Below are positions 37,255 to 45,918 of a stretch of DNA of 64,000 nucleotides, one piece after another. Within the stretch, counting starts at the first letter, position 1; every line of letters starts with the position of its first letter. The position numbers and the translations under genes were made by a program. Source of the DNA: Bacillus sp. IITD106 (lineage in GTDB: Bacteria > Bacillota > Bacilli > Bacillales > Bacillaceae_C); NCBI RefSeq assembly GCF_019459225.1, contig NZ_JAIAZY010000001.1, positions 1-64,000 of the forward strand, read 5' to 3'. Below the pieces are notes generated by a model, which had not been told where the DNA came from, did no database searches, and worked only from the letters and a program-made list of their open reading frames with translations.

Positions 37255-38694
37255 TCATTCCCCTCTCTTTGTTTTTGGTATTTTTAAAATAACCTTCGTT
37301 CCAACGCCAAGATTGCTTTCTATATCAAATACGTCATTACAGTTGTAAAACAAGCTCAAGCGCTTCACCACATTATGTATTCCGATTCCTGTAAAATGAC
37401 CTTCCGCTTTTTTCGTATTCACCTGGAGCATTTGCTGAACTCTCTCTTCCGTCATCCCCGGGCCATTATCCTCCATCTCTATTCTCACGTGATCCTCCCC
37501 GTCTATTACACGAAACCATATACTCCCGCCATTCTCGGCAGGCTCAATCGCGTGTATAACGGCGTTTTCCACAATGGGCTGTAAGGTTAGACGGGGAATT
37601 TTTATGTCCAGACACGATTCATCAATCTCCATATGAAATTGCAGTCGATCAGTAAATCTAGCATTTTGAATATCTATGTATTGTTTTAAAACTTGCACCT
37701 CTTCAAACAGAGTAGCGGAATTCTCCAGTTTATTAAGGTTATAGCGCAACAGTCCCGCAACACTAACAAGAAGATCGCTCGTTTCTTCAGATCCTTCTAA
37801 ATAAGCCTTTTTAGAAAGGATATCCAATGTGTTGTAAAGGAAATGCGGATTAATTTGACTTTGCAGACTACGAAGCTGACTTTCCTGTAAAAGCAGCTTA
37901 CTTTGCTGCAGCTCATGCTCCAATTGCGCCTTCTGTTTTATTTCAGATAAGTAGTTATTAATATTTATACGCATCTTATCAAACATTTTTGCTAGAAATG
38001 CAATTTCATCATTGGAATCAACTTCTATTTTCAAATCAAAGCGCCCCCTGGATAAATCATGTGCTGCCTGAGTCAACTTATTGACTGGCCTTGTGATTCT
38101 TTTCGAAAACCAATGAGCCAATAGCAAAAGCAGCAACGTAATTAACAACAATAGCCACGTTCCGAGCTTCTTTAATTCTTGCGAGCTGTCAATAATACCG
38201 CGGTAAAAACGATCATATGTTTTAAGCTCCGTATCGATTAATGTGAGAGTCATTTCGGAAATATATTTTGAAATCCGACTCGCTTCAGAAAAGGCACTCA
38301 AGTAATCTTCTGTTTGTTGCTCCGTACGGGCTAAAACAGATTGATTCGTCGTTTCAAGGAGACTGTCGATTAAGTTTTCGTAGTTCGTGAGTGCATAATC
38401 ATTATCAATATTCCTAAACTTCGAAACTTTATTTTTCGTTTTCTCGATCTTTTTCTTATTAGCAGTGATCTCATCCAAATTAGCAGCAGTCGGTTCAATT
38501 AAGTAGTTATTAAGAGCTGCAACGATTTGCTGGCTTTCACTCGTAACCTCGCTCATGATTAAATATCGTTCCAATATGTCATTGTACTGGCTTTGCATTT
38601 TTTGATTGTAATACGTCAATGAAATCCAAATGGCCACCATAATAAAAAGAACCGCTATGACGAGCACTAATATTTTTTTCTGAATACTGTTCAT
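37255..38694 (-). CDS. lytS: LytS/YesM-type sensor histidine kinase
   Basis: A 479-residue sensor kinase with two membrane helices (about 8-28 and 175-197) enclosing a 145-residue helical extracellular part. A HAMP domain follows (FSKRITRPVNKLTQAAHDL), then the family 5 histidine box with SQINPHFLYNTLDILSKKA and the ATPase motifs PRLTLQPIVENAVIHAIE and GIGIHNVVKRL. The start overlaps the end of the sugar-binding gene by four bases, and yesN follows one base after its stop. It should be driven by contact with the anchored binding protein rather than by binding sugar itself, as in the XylFII-LytS system of clostridia. Confidence 0.92.
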   Translation of the reverse strand: MNSIQKKILVLVIAVLFIMVAIWISLTYYNQKMQSQYNDILERYLIMSEVTSESQQIVAALNNYLIEPTAANLDEITANKKKIEKTKNKVSKFRNIDNDYALTNYENLIDSLLETTNQSVLARTEQQTEDYLSAFSEASRISKYISEMTLTLIDTELKTYDRFYRGIIDSSQELKKLGTWLLLLITLLLLLLAHWFSKRITRPVNKLTQAAHDLSRGRFDLKIEVDSNDEIAFLAKMFDKMRININNYLSEIKQKAQLEHELQQSKLLLQESQLRSLQSQINPHFLYNTLDILSKKAYLEGSEETSDLLVSVAGLLRYNLNKLENSATLFEEVQVLKQYIDIQNARFTDRLQFHMEIDESCLDIKIPRLTLQPIVENAVIHAIEPAENGGSIWFRVIDGEDHVRIEMEDNGPGMTEERVQQMLQVNTKKAEGHFTGIGIHNVVKRLSLFYNCNDVFDIESNLGVGTKVILKIPKTKRGE

Positions 38695-39668
38695 CTTACA
38701 TCCGTCGCCTTTACAATCCGAATATCGGTTTTATATCCTTTTAAATCAAGTGGCACTTTCTCATTATTAAGCCAGTCCAAAATCAGTTTCACACTCATCG
38801 TTCCCATCTCTTCCGGAGACTGCTCGATGATTCCATCAATCTTCCCCTGATTCAGCAAAGAGATAGATTCATAATCATCGTCACATGAATAAATAAAATA
38901 GCGCTCAATTTGCGATCTACTCTCTATCTCTTGTACCATAGCGGCCAGTATATCAGCATTAATAGCAATAAAAGCATTTATATTCGGATGTCGATTTAAG
39001 ACATCTTTCGTCGTTGCGATGACTTGTTCCCTCGCATCCTGCATCTCTATTTCAGTGATTTGGATTTTCGGATAATCTTTCAACACATCTTTTATCCCTT
39101 CCAAGCGCTGCTCTTGAAAATATTGATGCTGTATGTCAATCATGATTGCGACTTCCCCTTCAGTCCCCATATCCTCTAGTAACTGCTCGCCAATCATCTT
39201 TCCGGCTAAGTATTGATCTGAACCTACATACGATTTTCTAAGACTATCCCCCATCGGAACATCGTTTGCGACCGTAATAATCGGAATTCCGTATGAAGCC
39301 GCTTTTATTTTCGTCAAGGTTTTAAACTCATCTGTATCTAACCCTTGCACGATAATTCCATCCACTTGCGAATAGATAGCGATTTCAATCTTCTTTAAAA
39401 AATCATCTTGGTTGTTGCCATAGCTTCCCCAAACTTCAAGACTAGCAGACTCCTTCTTAGCCTCGTCCATGGCACTTTTTGCAACCTTGTCCCAAAATGG
39501 AGTCTCCAACTCCTGTGTAATCAACACGAGACGATGCTTCGTTTCGACTTGTTCCGTCGCTCGAGGCAGCTCCCAATCTTTTGTAAAAACTTTACTTCCA
39601 GAAACGATCGTAAAATAAAAAAGGACGACACAAATTAAACTAAGTATCACGATCACGAACTTACGCAA
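38691..39668 (-). CDS. Membrane-anchored sugar-binding sensor protein (XylFII-like)
   Basis: A periplasmic-binding-protein fold tethered by one N-terminal helix (VIVILSLICVVLFYFTIVSG). The mature part reads RLVLITQELETPFWDKVAKS, IYSQVDGIIVQGLDTDEF, IPIITVANDVP and QHQYFQEQRLEGIKDVL, as in RbsB/TorT-type sugar binding proteins. I place the start at TTG 39668, which has AAAGGGTGAT upstream and gives 325 residues; the longer open frame to 39872 has an unlikely leader with a CPKC pair. Order with LytS and YesN, and no lipobox, suggest a sensor rather than a transporter part. The sugar is unknown; xylose is the precedent. Confidence 0.8.
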   Translation of the reverse strand: MRKFVIVILSLICVVLFYFTIVSGSKVFTKDWELPRATEQVETKHRLVLITQELETPFWDKVAKSAMDEAKKESASLEVWGSYGNNQDDFLKKIEIAIYSQVDGIIVQGLDTDEFKTLTKIKAASYGIPIITVANDVPMGDSLRKSYVGSDQYLAGKMIGEQLLEDMGTEGEVAIMIDIQHQYFQEQRLEGIKDVLKDYPKIQITEIEMQDAREQVIATTKDVLNRHPNINAFIAINADILAAMVQEIESRSQIERYFIYSCDDDYESISLLNQGKIDGIIEQSPEEMGTMSVKLILDWLNNEKVPLDLKGYKTDIRIVKATDVR

Positions 39669-39956
39669 GAGATGTATCACCCTTTCCACTTGTAACCTTT
39701 TGTTTATTTTAGCGCATTTTGGACATGTAAATTGGCGTGCATCGGAATGTTTTTTTAAAATACTGGGTAAATAGTAACAGTTATACCAAATTATAGCACC
39801 ACCCAACTGAAAAAAATTAAGCTTTTTAATAATTATCGCAAGAACTTTTAATAAAGTCGTATCAAAGTGCAAGAAAGTAGCAACTTTATAACTATTGATT
39901 TTTCATACATTCTCTTTATGCTTTTTTAAACAGATTGTAAATTAACTACACGGGAG

Positions 39957-40367
39957 ATGATGACAATTAAAAAAATTTTTAAGATTGCAGGGATTGTTAT
40001 TTTAATACTGGTCATTGGATATCTTTCCTATGTTGCTTTTAATGTTGCTATAGGAAAATCAAAGTTGAAAGGAGAATGGGAGGCTACCTCAGCGAACGAA
40101 GGATGTTTTCAAAACATTAAATTTCATGACGGATACGGAAAATTAAGACCCATTACACTTGAGGAAGTAGAAGAGGGTGAAATTACAAAAATTAGAGTTT
40201 GGATGGGGTGGCACAAAATAAAAGGCGATAAAATTCATATAGAGTTTTGGAATTTCAAAGAGGACCCTTTAGAGATGAAGTTTAATAGAAAAGATACCGA
40301 ATTAAACCTTCAATATCGTTGGAAGGAGAACGACTACCACTGTACTTACCAACTTATAGGTAATTAA
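39957..40367 (+). CDS. Small membrane-anchored protein, unknown function
   Basis: A 136-residue protein with one N-terminal helix (IAGIVILILVIGYLSYVAF) and a soluble beta-rich part with a Gly-Trp pattern (LKGEWEATSANEGCFQNIKF, VWMGWHKIKGDKIHIEFWNF). It is reminiscent of small lipocalin-like or DUF proteins of Bacillus, but not assignable. Two ATG codons follow each other at 39957 and 39960, after GGGAG at a short distance. A -35/-10 pair (TTGATT, TATGCT) lies about 40 bp upstream. Confidence 0.6.
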   Translation: MMTIKKIFKIAGIVILILVIGYLSYVAFNVAIGKSKLKGEWEATSANEGCFQNIKFHDGYGKLRPITLEEVEEGEITKIRVWMGWHKIKGDKIHIEFWNFKEDPLEMKFNRKDTELNLQYRWKENDYHCTYQLIGN

Positions 40368-40716
40368 AGTATTACTGAGTCATTTACCTTTAAAAATTCC
40401 AATCATCGGATTCCACCACAACATGGTATCCAAAGTGACTCTGGGGGATGTCCGATATTAAAGCTTGAACTCATTTACATCCCCCACTTTTACAACCCCG
40501 TATGCAATTAAGGTCATAAATAAGAATGCCACCCCTCATCACATCTTTTCTATAAATATGAAACTATTACCTTTCTATACAGTTTTATAACCATATTATA
40601 TCCGCGTATGTTTAACTAGACATGAAGTAAAAGTCATTTTTCACTTTGTTCCGAAAAAACTCAACTTTACGAGTGAACTTGAGCCTAATCCTATGTCATC
40701 CTTACTGAAATCTCTA
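40368..40716. other. Intergenic region without a supported gene
   Basis: The only structure seen is an inverted repeat GGGGGATGT/ACATCCCCC (40443-40451 and 40477-40485), without a T-tract. No open frame with a binding site was found. Confidence 0.5.
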
Positions 40717-40717
40717 T

Positions 40718-40864
40718 TTAAAATGTTGCCCTTTTCAGTTTACGAGCCATTATGTTGACTTTACTGGCCATCTTAATGAATTTACTGGCCGTTCTCTCTA
40801 GTTTACTGGCCGGAACTTTGAATTTACTGTCCAGTTCGCGGACTTTACTGGCAAGTAAAGCAAT
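40718..40864. repeat. 21-bp periodic repeat array (locus C)
   Basis: Six units start at 40739, 40760, 40781, 40802, 40823 and 40844, exactly 21 bp apart, with a less regular unit before them at 40718. Four carry TTTACTGGC(C/A), the fifth TTTACTGTCC. The complementary strand shows a seven-residue periodic frame (ASKLERTASKFIKMASK), which I take as a by-product. It lies between the small membrane protein and the SRPBCC gene. Confidence 0.78.
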
Positions 40865-40957
40865 TAGCTTGTACGCCTTGGGACAAATCCCACTTTGATG
40901 GAACGAACATATAATTACATGAAGGTCGTCATATCGAAATAGAAAGAAGGAAAAGGT

Positions 40958-41410
40958 ATGCCAAGCGGAATGCATCAAGTTGAGGTGGATTTACCAATTC
41001 ATAAGGTTTGGATTTTTGTTAAGGACATGGATAACTGGGCCCCACTTATTCCGGGGTATATTCAACATCGGAAATTTACGAACCGTCAGTCAATCTGGAA
41101 ATTTTATAGTGATATTGGAATTATAAAGAAAAAGACAAGTCTAATGGTTACGATAAAGGAATGGATCAAACCGACAAAGGTTACCTTTGATTTAAAGGGG
41201 GAAAGTGGAAAACTTTCAGGCGGGGGATATTACCTAGCAGAAGAAATCGGTAAAAATAAAACGAGGATAACCGGCTTTCTTCACATCACTGCAAAAGGCG
41301 CAATGGGACGAATGGTAAATGAGGTATTAAAATCTTATGTTCCAAAAGTGACGGAAGAAATGGCTACTGCTATCGCCGCAAAATTGGAGGAGATTAATCG
41401 AATGTACTAA
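40958..41410 (+). CDS. SRPBCC/CoxG-like family protein
   Basis: A 150-residue protein of the START/SRPBCC helix-grip fold, with the CoxG-like layout: VEVDLPIHKVWIFVKDMDNW at the start, a strand-rich centre (SLMVTIKEWIKPTKVTFDLK) and a long C-terminal helix (VTEEMATAIAAKLEEI). Such proteins bind hydrophobic ligands in a central cavity; no active site can be named. The start ATG at 40958 has GAAGGAAAAGG upstream. Single gene with a terminator after it. Confidence 0.8.
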   Translation: MPSGMHQVEVDLPIHKVWIFVKDMDNWAPLIPGYIQHRKFTNRQSIWKFYSDIGIIKKKTSLMVTIKEWIKPTKVTFDLKGESGKLSGGGYYLAEEIGKNKTRITGFLHITAKGAMGRMVNEVLKSYVPKVTEEMATAIAAKLEEINRMY

Positions 41411-41419
41411 AGTTAAGCA

Positions 41420-41462
41420 GAAAAAGGAGGTTGCTTATTTTTTAAGCTGCCCCCTTTTTTGT
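41420..41462 (+). terminator. Intrinsic terminator
   Basis: AAAAAGG...GCTT pairs with AAGC...CCTTTTTT (imperfect stem) and ends in a T run. It follows the SRPBCC gene. The remaining 41463-41740 shows no gene. Confidence 0.75.
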
Positions 41463-41740
41463 TTTGTAGAAAATCACAATATAAAAACGTCTTTTAATAG
41501 TTTAACGTGTTCGGTTTATGAGTACAAAACATACATTAACGTCAGGAAAATAGATATTATTTTAGAATACATACAGAGATTGTGAAATAGTGATCTTAAA
41601 CTAACCGAGCAGTTTTTTTGAAGAAGGTATATTTCAGTATTTTGCAGAATTTAATACGATAAATATTTTTTCTAATTAAAGTAACAGATTAGGCGAAGTA
41701 AGAAATCCACCATTAATACTAATAAAATGGAGATAAGAGA

Positions 41741-42094
41741 ATGAAAGCATTAAAAAGATTAAGAGATGATTACGTTATTTGGCATGCCAATCATATTAAT
41801 ATTCCCGACTTTGATTCAAGCACTTTAGTAAGAAAAAAAGTTATCTTTTCTGGGAGAGTTCAAAAAGTAGGATTCCGTTTGGAATTATTTACTATTGCTC
41901 AAAGATTGAAATTAACGGGATGGGTGAAAAACTTAGAAGATGGAAGTGTGGAAGCAGAACTGCAGGGGGAAGAATTGAAAGTAGATTTTCTCATAAAATC
42001 CATGAAGTCTTTGAAACGTGCATCTGTAAAGAAATGGGATGCCATAAACATACCTATTAGTAGGAATAGGGAGGATTTTACAGTAGTAGATTAA
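41741..42094 (+). CDS. Acylphosphatase-domain protein
   Basis: A 117-residue protein whose C-terminal 85 residues are an acylphosphatase domain. The phosphate loop reads VIFSGRVQKVGFRLEL, with Lys where most members have Gly (GRVQGVGFR); the catalytic Arg is kept. The catalytic Asn is in GWVKNLEDGSVEAELQG. Acylphosphatases cleave carboxyl-phosphate bonds. An N-terminal stretch of about 30 residues (MKALKRLRDDYVIWHANHI) is extra to the usual 90-residue form. ATG at 41741 has GGAGATAAGAG upstream. Its role is unknown. Confidence 0.8.
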   Translation: MKALKRLRDDYVIWHANHINIPDFDSSTLVRKKVIFSGRVQKVGFRLELFTIAQRLKLTGWVKNLEDGSVEAELQGEELKVDFLIKSMKSLKRASVKKWDAINIPISRNREDFTVVD

Positions 42095-42288
42095 ATAAGT
42101 ATATGTAGGCAAAAGATTTCCTTGGGTTCCGCCCTTATTAAACTACCATGAATTATCTTTCATTCTCTGTGATGAATTTTTGATTCATGCAAGGCTAAAG
42201 GGGTGCAGTTCAAGAAGGATTAACACTTTTTTTGTTGAAGTTATTAAGCTAATAAGGAGGTTAGGTAAATAAGACGGGAGGGAAATGT

Positions 42289-42612
42289 TTGGAAAAGAAA
42301 GAAAATGTTTATGTCGCTAATGAGAGTAATAAATTGTTTTCTGCCTTTACAGACTACTCATTAGGAATTTTTTTAAGTTTTGTTCTTGGGTTTATGTGGT
42401 CAAAGATTTATCAAACATGGGCTATTGTTTATAGAGATAGTCAATATGACAATAATCAACCTACATATTGGATGGAAGATTCTCCACCTACTTGGATAAC
42501 GGCAACTGAAAGTCCTAATTCTTTTATAACGAGTGCTATATTATTTTTTGTGATAGTAGGTATCATTTTTACCTTCTGTCTCAGAAAAAGATTTAAGCGT
42601 ACAACGAGATAA
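42289..42612 (+). CDS. Small two-helix membrane protein
   Basis: A 107-residue protein with two membrane segments (about 23-45 and 80-100) and an outside loop rich in Asn, Pro and Trp. It begins with TTG at 42289, seven bases after GGGAGGG. It lies 32 bp before the DUF2262-like gene and probably forms an operon with it. No family was recognised. Confidence 0.6.
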   Translation: MEKKENVYVANESNKLFSAFTDYSLGIFLSFVLGFMWSKIYQTWAIVYRDSQYDNNQPTYWMEDSPPTWITATESPNSFITSAILFFVIVGIIFTFCLRKRFKRTTR

Positions 42613-42644
42613 TAAAGTTTATATAACAAAAGGGGAATCAATTA

Positions 42645-43667
42645 ATGCTTAGCAGACTGATTAATTATCTATCAGTACGACTATTCAAATTGAAAAAACT
42701 TGATATTGATTTAAATGAATATTTTCCATTAACAGTTCATGATTTTAAAGAATACAAAGGGAGTTATACATCAAAGGAAGATAATTTTCCCTTTATATGC
42801 CTTATTGAAAACATGAAAATGCTAGATTTTGAAGGGAAGAATACAATATTACAAAACCGAACATATATAAATAGCGAAGGTTCTATTTTGACTTCACATG
42901 AGCTTGTCATGGGAAATAGTAAAGATGAAGTTTATGAGTATAGCCGATACAGAGATGGAAGACAAACCGTTCATCCAGTTCCAATGGTTTATATAGATAC
43001 ATATAAAAAAGGCATGTATCCAAACAACGTTTTCGTATTTAAATCGTTTAAAACCCAGTCTATAAATGATAAAGAAACTCAGTGTTTATTAGTAAAAAAA
43101 ATATTTTATTCTGAATGGCGATTACAAAGGATTGAAAAATTGTATCTTTTAAAGGGAGTTGGGATGGTAAAATACGAAGAAGAATCCTTTTATCCCGATA
43201 AATTTAAGGTCTCTTACAAAATATCTGAAGAAAATAGTGGTTATAGAATAATAAATCATATTATTTGGGGGAATTTATTGTATAACCCCAATTCAGAACA
43301 ATTATCTGGAATGGTTCAAATTGCTTATGACCATTGGGTAAACCTCATTATATCAACCGGAGTAGGTTATAAAGAAGATTCAATTCTTAAAGTAGAGGGA
43401 GTTTTAAATGACCTTATTAAAATGGAATCCCCCCTCAGACAACAAATAGCTGAGGAATTATTAGTAGTACATAATGATGAATGGAACGAAGGAGAAGTTA
43501 TTACTTCAAAAGAATTTGCGGAAAGAATAAGATTAAATACCATTTCATTTTTTGATGATGGAAGTATTGATGCTTATTTCGATGATGGAGATCTATTTTG
43601 GGGGCATACAATTCTAGCAAGTTTGAATAAAGAAATTAAGCTCGAACATGTTAATGTAATTGGTTAA
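42645..43667 (+). CDS. Protein with DUF2262-like C-terminal domain
   Basis: A 340-residue soluble protein. The first 250 residues are not recognised. The end resembles the DUF2262/DUF6985 group: LLVVHNDEWNEGEVITSKEF, then SIDAYFDDGDLFWGHTIL. Domains of this type are often found in immunity-like proteins of polymorphic toxin loci, but no toxin gene lies nearby. It follows the small membrane protein by 32 bp, start ATG after AAAGGGG. The assignment of the tail is moderate; the function is unknown. Confidence 0.6.
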   Translation: MLSRLINYLSVRLFKLKKLDIDLNEYFPLTVHDFKEYKGSYTSKEDNFPFICLIENMKMLDFEGKNTILQNRTYINSEGSILTSHELVMGNSKDEVYEYSRYRDGRQTVHPVPMVYIDTYKKGMYPNNVFVFKSFKTQSINDKETQCLLVKKIFYSEWRLQRIEKLYLLKGVGMVKYEEESFYPDKFKVSYKISEENSGYRIINHIIWGNLLYNPNSEQLSGMVQIAYDHWVNLIISTGVGYKEDSILKVEGVLNDLIKMESPLRQQIAEELLVVHNDEWNEGEVITSKEFAERIRLNTISFFDDGSIDAYFDDGDLFWGHTILASLNKEIKLEHVNVIG

Positions 43668-43704
43668 TTTACGTAAAAATGTTGCTAAATATAAAATATA
43701 GATT

Positions 43705-43738
43705 ATGTAAGGGGTTGCAACTGCAACTCCTTACAATG
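43705..43738. terminator. Strong hairpin after the DUF2262-like gene
   Basis: TGTAAGGGGTTGCA pairs with TGCAACTCCTTACA with one bulge. No T-tract follows, so it may only partly terminate. It lies between convergent genes. Confidence 0.5.
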
Positions 43739-43779
43739 TAAACGGCTTCAATCGCTGCTTGTTTTCTCGATGTGTTTCT

Positions 43780-44970
43780 TTAAAAAAGCTTGATAGGCAA
43801 CTGTTTCAACCCACGAATGATCAAGCTTTGTCGCCATTCTAGTTCATCCAGTTCAGCTGCAAGGCTAAGATTTGGGTATTCTTCCAGCAAAACACGTAAG
43901 GCTATTTCGCCTTCAAGCCTGGCAAGTGGGGCTCCTAGGCAATAGTGGATGCCTTTTCCAAACGCAAGATGCGGACTTTTTTCCCTTGTAATGTCGAGGG
44001 TACTGGGATCCGCAAACGCCGCTGGATCATGATCCGCCGATGCAAGAGAAACAATGACATGGTCCCCTTTCTCAACCTGCTGCCCCATAAACGTAAAGGA
44101 CTCTTTCGCCCAACGGTCTGTACTGAACTCAACTGGCCCATTAAAACGTAGCAATTCTTCAATAGCTTGTGCCACACGGGAATGGTCTTCTTTTAGCAAC
44201 TCAAGTTGGTCTGGATGTGTAAGCAGCGCTAGTAACCCATTGGAGATTAGATTCACAGTCGTTTCATGTCCGGCCACAATAAGAAGCATAACGACTCCAT
44301 ACAATTCTCTTTCAGTTAAACGGTCCCCCCCTTCCTCTGCCTGAATTAAATCAGATAGCAAATCTTCTTTAGGAGACACACGCTTTTTTTCAATCACTTT
44401 CTCCAGATAAGCCATAAATTCCATCATAGCCTCATCATATGTAGGATTATCGCTTATCTCCACCAATACATTGGACCAGCGCTGGAAATCAAGACGATCT
44501 TCAGACGGAATGCCAAGCAATTCACAGATGACTCTAATTGGAATCGGAAACGCATATTCTGCAATAAAGTCAACCGTTCCTTTGTTTCTCATAAGCCCTG
44601 CTTGTTCTTTTGCAATTTCCTCAATGCGCCCTCTTAAACTCGCAATCCTTCTGGGCGTAAAGCCACTTTGTACAAGACTGCGCAGACGGCGATGGTCAGG
44701 CGGATCAACAAAAAGCATGCTTTGACTTATTGGCGGCAGATTTTCGTCTGTCACTTCGTCAGGGAAGACTGTCCGCATATCTTTTATAAATCTCTGATCT
44801 TTTAACACGGCTACCGCTGCTTCATACGTAAAAGCCATCCATGTATGCTGTTGTCCTTCGTTAAATATTTTCACTTTTGCAAAAGGGTGATGTGGTCGGA
44901 TTTTATTGTAATACTCATAAGGATTTTGGTGAAACTCCTGCGAAAACAAATCAAGCGATTTAATATCCAT
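43780..44970 (-). CDS. Cytochrome P450 (CYP107-like)
   Basis: A soluble 396-residue P450 monooxygenase. The I-helix has AGHETT (233-238), the K-helix ExxR is Glu272-Arg275, and the heme loop FGKGIHYCLGAPLARLEGE carries the thiolate Cys344. It matches the bacterial CYP107-type proteins found in Bacillus (for example polyketide and fatty-acid hydroxylases); the substrate cannot be read from sequence. GGAGAAC precedes the start. No redox partner gene (ferredoxin or reductase) lies beside it, so it must use a partner encoded elsewhere. Confidence 0.93.
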   Translation of the reverse strand: MDIKSLDLFSQEFHQNPYEYYNKIRPHHPFAKVKIFNEGQQHTWMAFTYEAAVAVLKDQRFIKDMRTVFPDEVTDENLPPISQSMLFVDPPDHRRLRSLVQSGFTPRRIASLRGRIEEIAKEQAGLMRNKGTVDFIAEYAFPIPIRVICELLGIPSEDRLDFQRWSNVLVEISDNPTYDEAMMEFMAYLEKVIEKKRVSPKEDLLSDLIQAEEGGDRLTERELYGVVMLLIVAGHETTVNLISNGLLALLTHPDQLELLKEDHSRVAQAIEELLRFNGPVEFSTDRWAKESFTFMGQQVEKGDHVIVSLASADHDPAAFADPSTLDITREKSPHLAFGKGIHYCLGAPLARLEGEIALRVLLEEYPNLSLAAELDELEWRQSLIIRGLKQLPIKLF

Positions 44971-45291
44971 GCGTGTTGTTCTCCTTTTCTAAACTAAGTC
45001 TTTTAATCATATATTCGCGTTTAAACATCCTTTTCCTGCAATCCGTTAATTGTATTCCTCGTTTAAAAACTAATTCCTGGGAATCTGAGAATGTCTTTAA
45101 CTATTGCGACTGATCCATTAGGTTCTTATGCTAACGGAGAGATTTAATCTTGGGCATTTTATTGTCAATTCCTATAGTATTCAAATGCCAAAAATGTGTA
45201 TTCCTTTATCCAATCATATAAATTAAAACGTATAGATCCTCTGGGTTCATTTCCTCTACTTACTTCGGGTCCTATTTAAATAAATGGAACT
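44971..45291. other. Intergenic region without a supported gene
   Basis: About 320 bp between the P450 and the small ORF at 45292. No promoter, repeat or hairpin stands out. Confidence 0.5.
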
Positions 45292-45384
45292 ATGTGGTAT
45301 TTAGCGATTGTTTTTACACTCATACTTTTCCTATTTTTGGGGGATGCTACCTCTACAGATTTTATTGGAGGGAACTTGAAATGA
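45292..45384 (+). CDS. Candidate 30-residue membrane peptide, coupled to next gene
   Basis: A 30-codon frame from ATG 45292 encodes a single hydrophobic helix (MWYLAIVFTLILFLFLGD) and a short polar tail. Its stop overlaps the next start in an ATGA arrangement, a sign of translational coupling. The binding site in front is weak (TGGA). The GGAGGG for the next gene lies inside this frame. The hydrophobic composition and the coupling support it, but the call is uncertain. Confidence 0.35.
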   Translation: MWYLAIVFTLILFLFLGDATSTDFIGGNLK

Positions 45385-45866
45385 TGAAATTAATGAGATA
45401 TAACAAGTTATTATTGCTATTGATGTTGATCTTTTCGTGGTTTTCACTTCTTTCGTTAGGAAAAAATTCCTTCAAAAGGTTTCTTCCAGCAGGGATATTT
45501 ATTGCCTTCGTCACACGGTTAGAAAATGTTATGGCTAAAAAAAGAACTTGGTGGTGGTGGTATGAAAAACTCCATCCTAAATTATCAGGTTCATTTCCTT
45601 TTGTATGGGGTCCCTTTATGGTTAGTTCCATGTGGATTCTAAGATTTACATATGGCAAGCTTTTCCGATATCTACTAGTAAATTTAATAGCTGATTCGAT
45701 TTTCGTTTATATATTAATTGATAAATGGCTGACAAAATGGGGAATCGCCTCATTAGTACGAATGAAAAAAATGCAGTTATCACTTCTATTATTTATCGAC
45801 TCCTTAATTTTATATGGATTTCAATTCCTTATAGAAAAAATGAGAGGGAATAAATGGAGCGGTTAA
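45381..45866 (+). CDS. Membrane protein (CBO0543-like), unknown function
   Basis: A 161-residue protein with four or five membrane helices and a WWWWYEKLHPKLSG segment, reminiscent of the CBO0543 family of small Firmicute membrane proteins. The start is ATG at 45381, seven bases after GGAGGG; the longer open frame (to 45294) has no site. It may be coupled to the 30-residue frame at 45292. No function can be given. Confidence 0.65.
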   Translation: MMKLMRYNKLLLLLMLIFSWFSLLSLGKNSFKRFLPAGIFIAFVTRLENVMAKKRTWWWWYEKLHPKLSGSFPFVWGPFMVSSMWILRFTYGKLFRYLLVNLIADSIFVYILIDKWLTKWGIASLVRMKKMQLSLLLFIDSLILYGFQFLIEKMRGNKWSG

Positions 45867-45918
45867 GGGGATTTAAATTGAAGTGTTTTTTCTATAGGGG
45901 TTCGAATAACTTGCTTAC

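Noticed and set aside
39669-39872. N-terminal extension of the anchored sugar-binding protein with a CPKC pair
   Set aside because: No binding site at its start, and the anchor helix directly follows the TTG at 39668 with AAAGGGTGAT before it.
27484-40864. Possible CRISPR array made of the 21-bp repeats
   Set aside because: Units follow each other without spacers, are degenerate, and no cas gene is present.
40718-40978. Minus-strand frame with ASK heptads across repeat locus C
   Set aside because: No ribosome binding site; the frame exists because the repeat period (21) is a multiple of three. Kept only as a remark in the findings.
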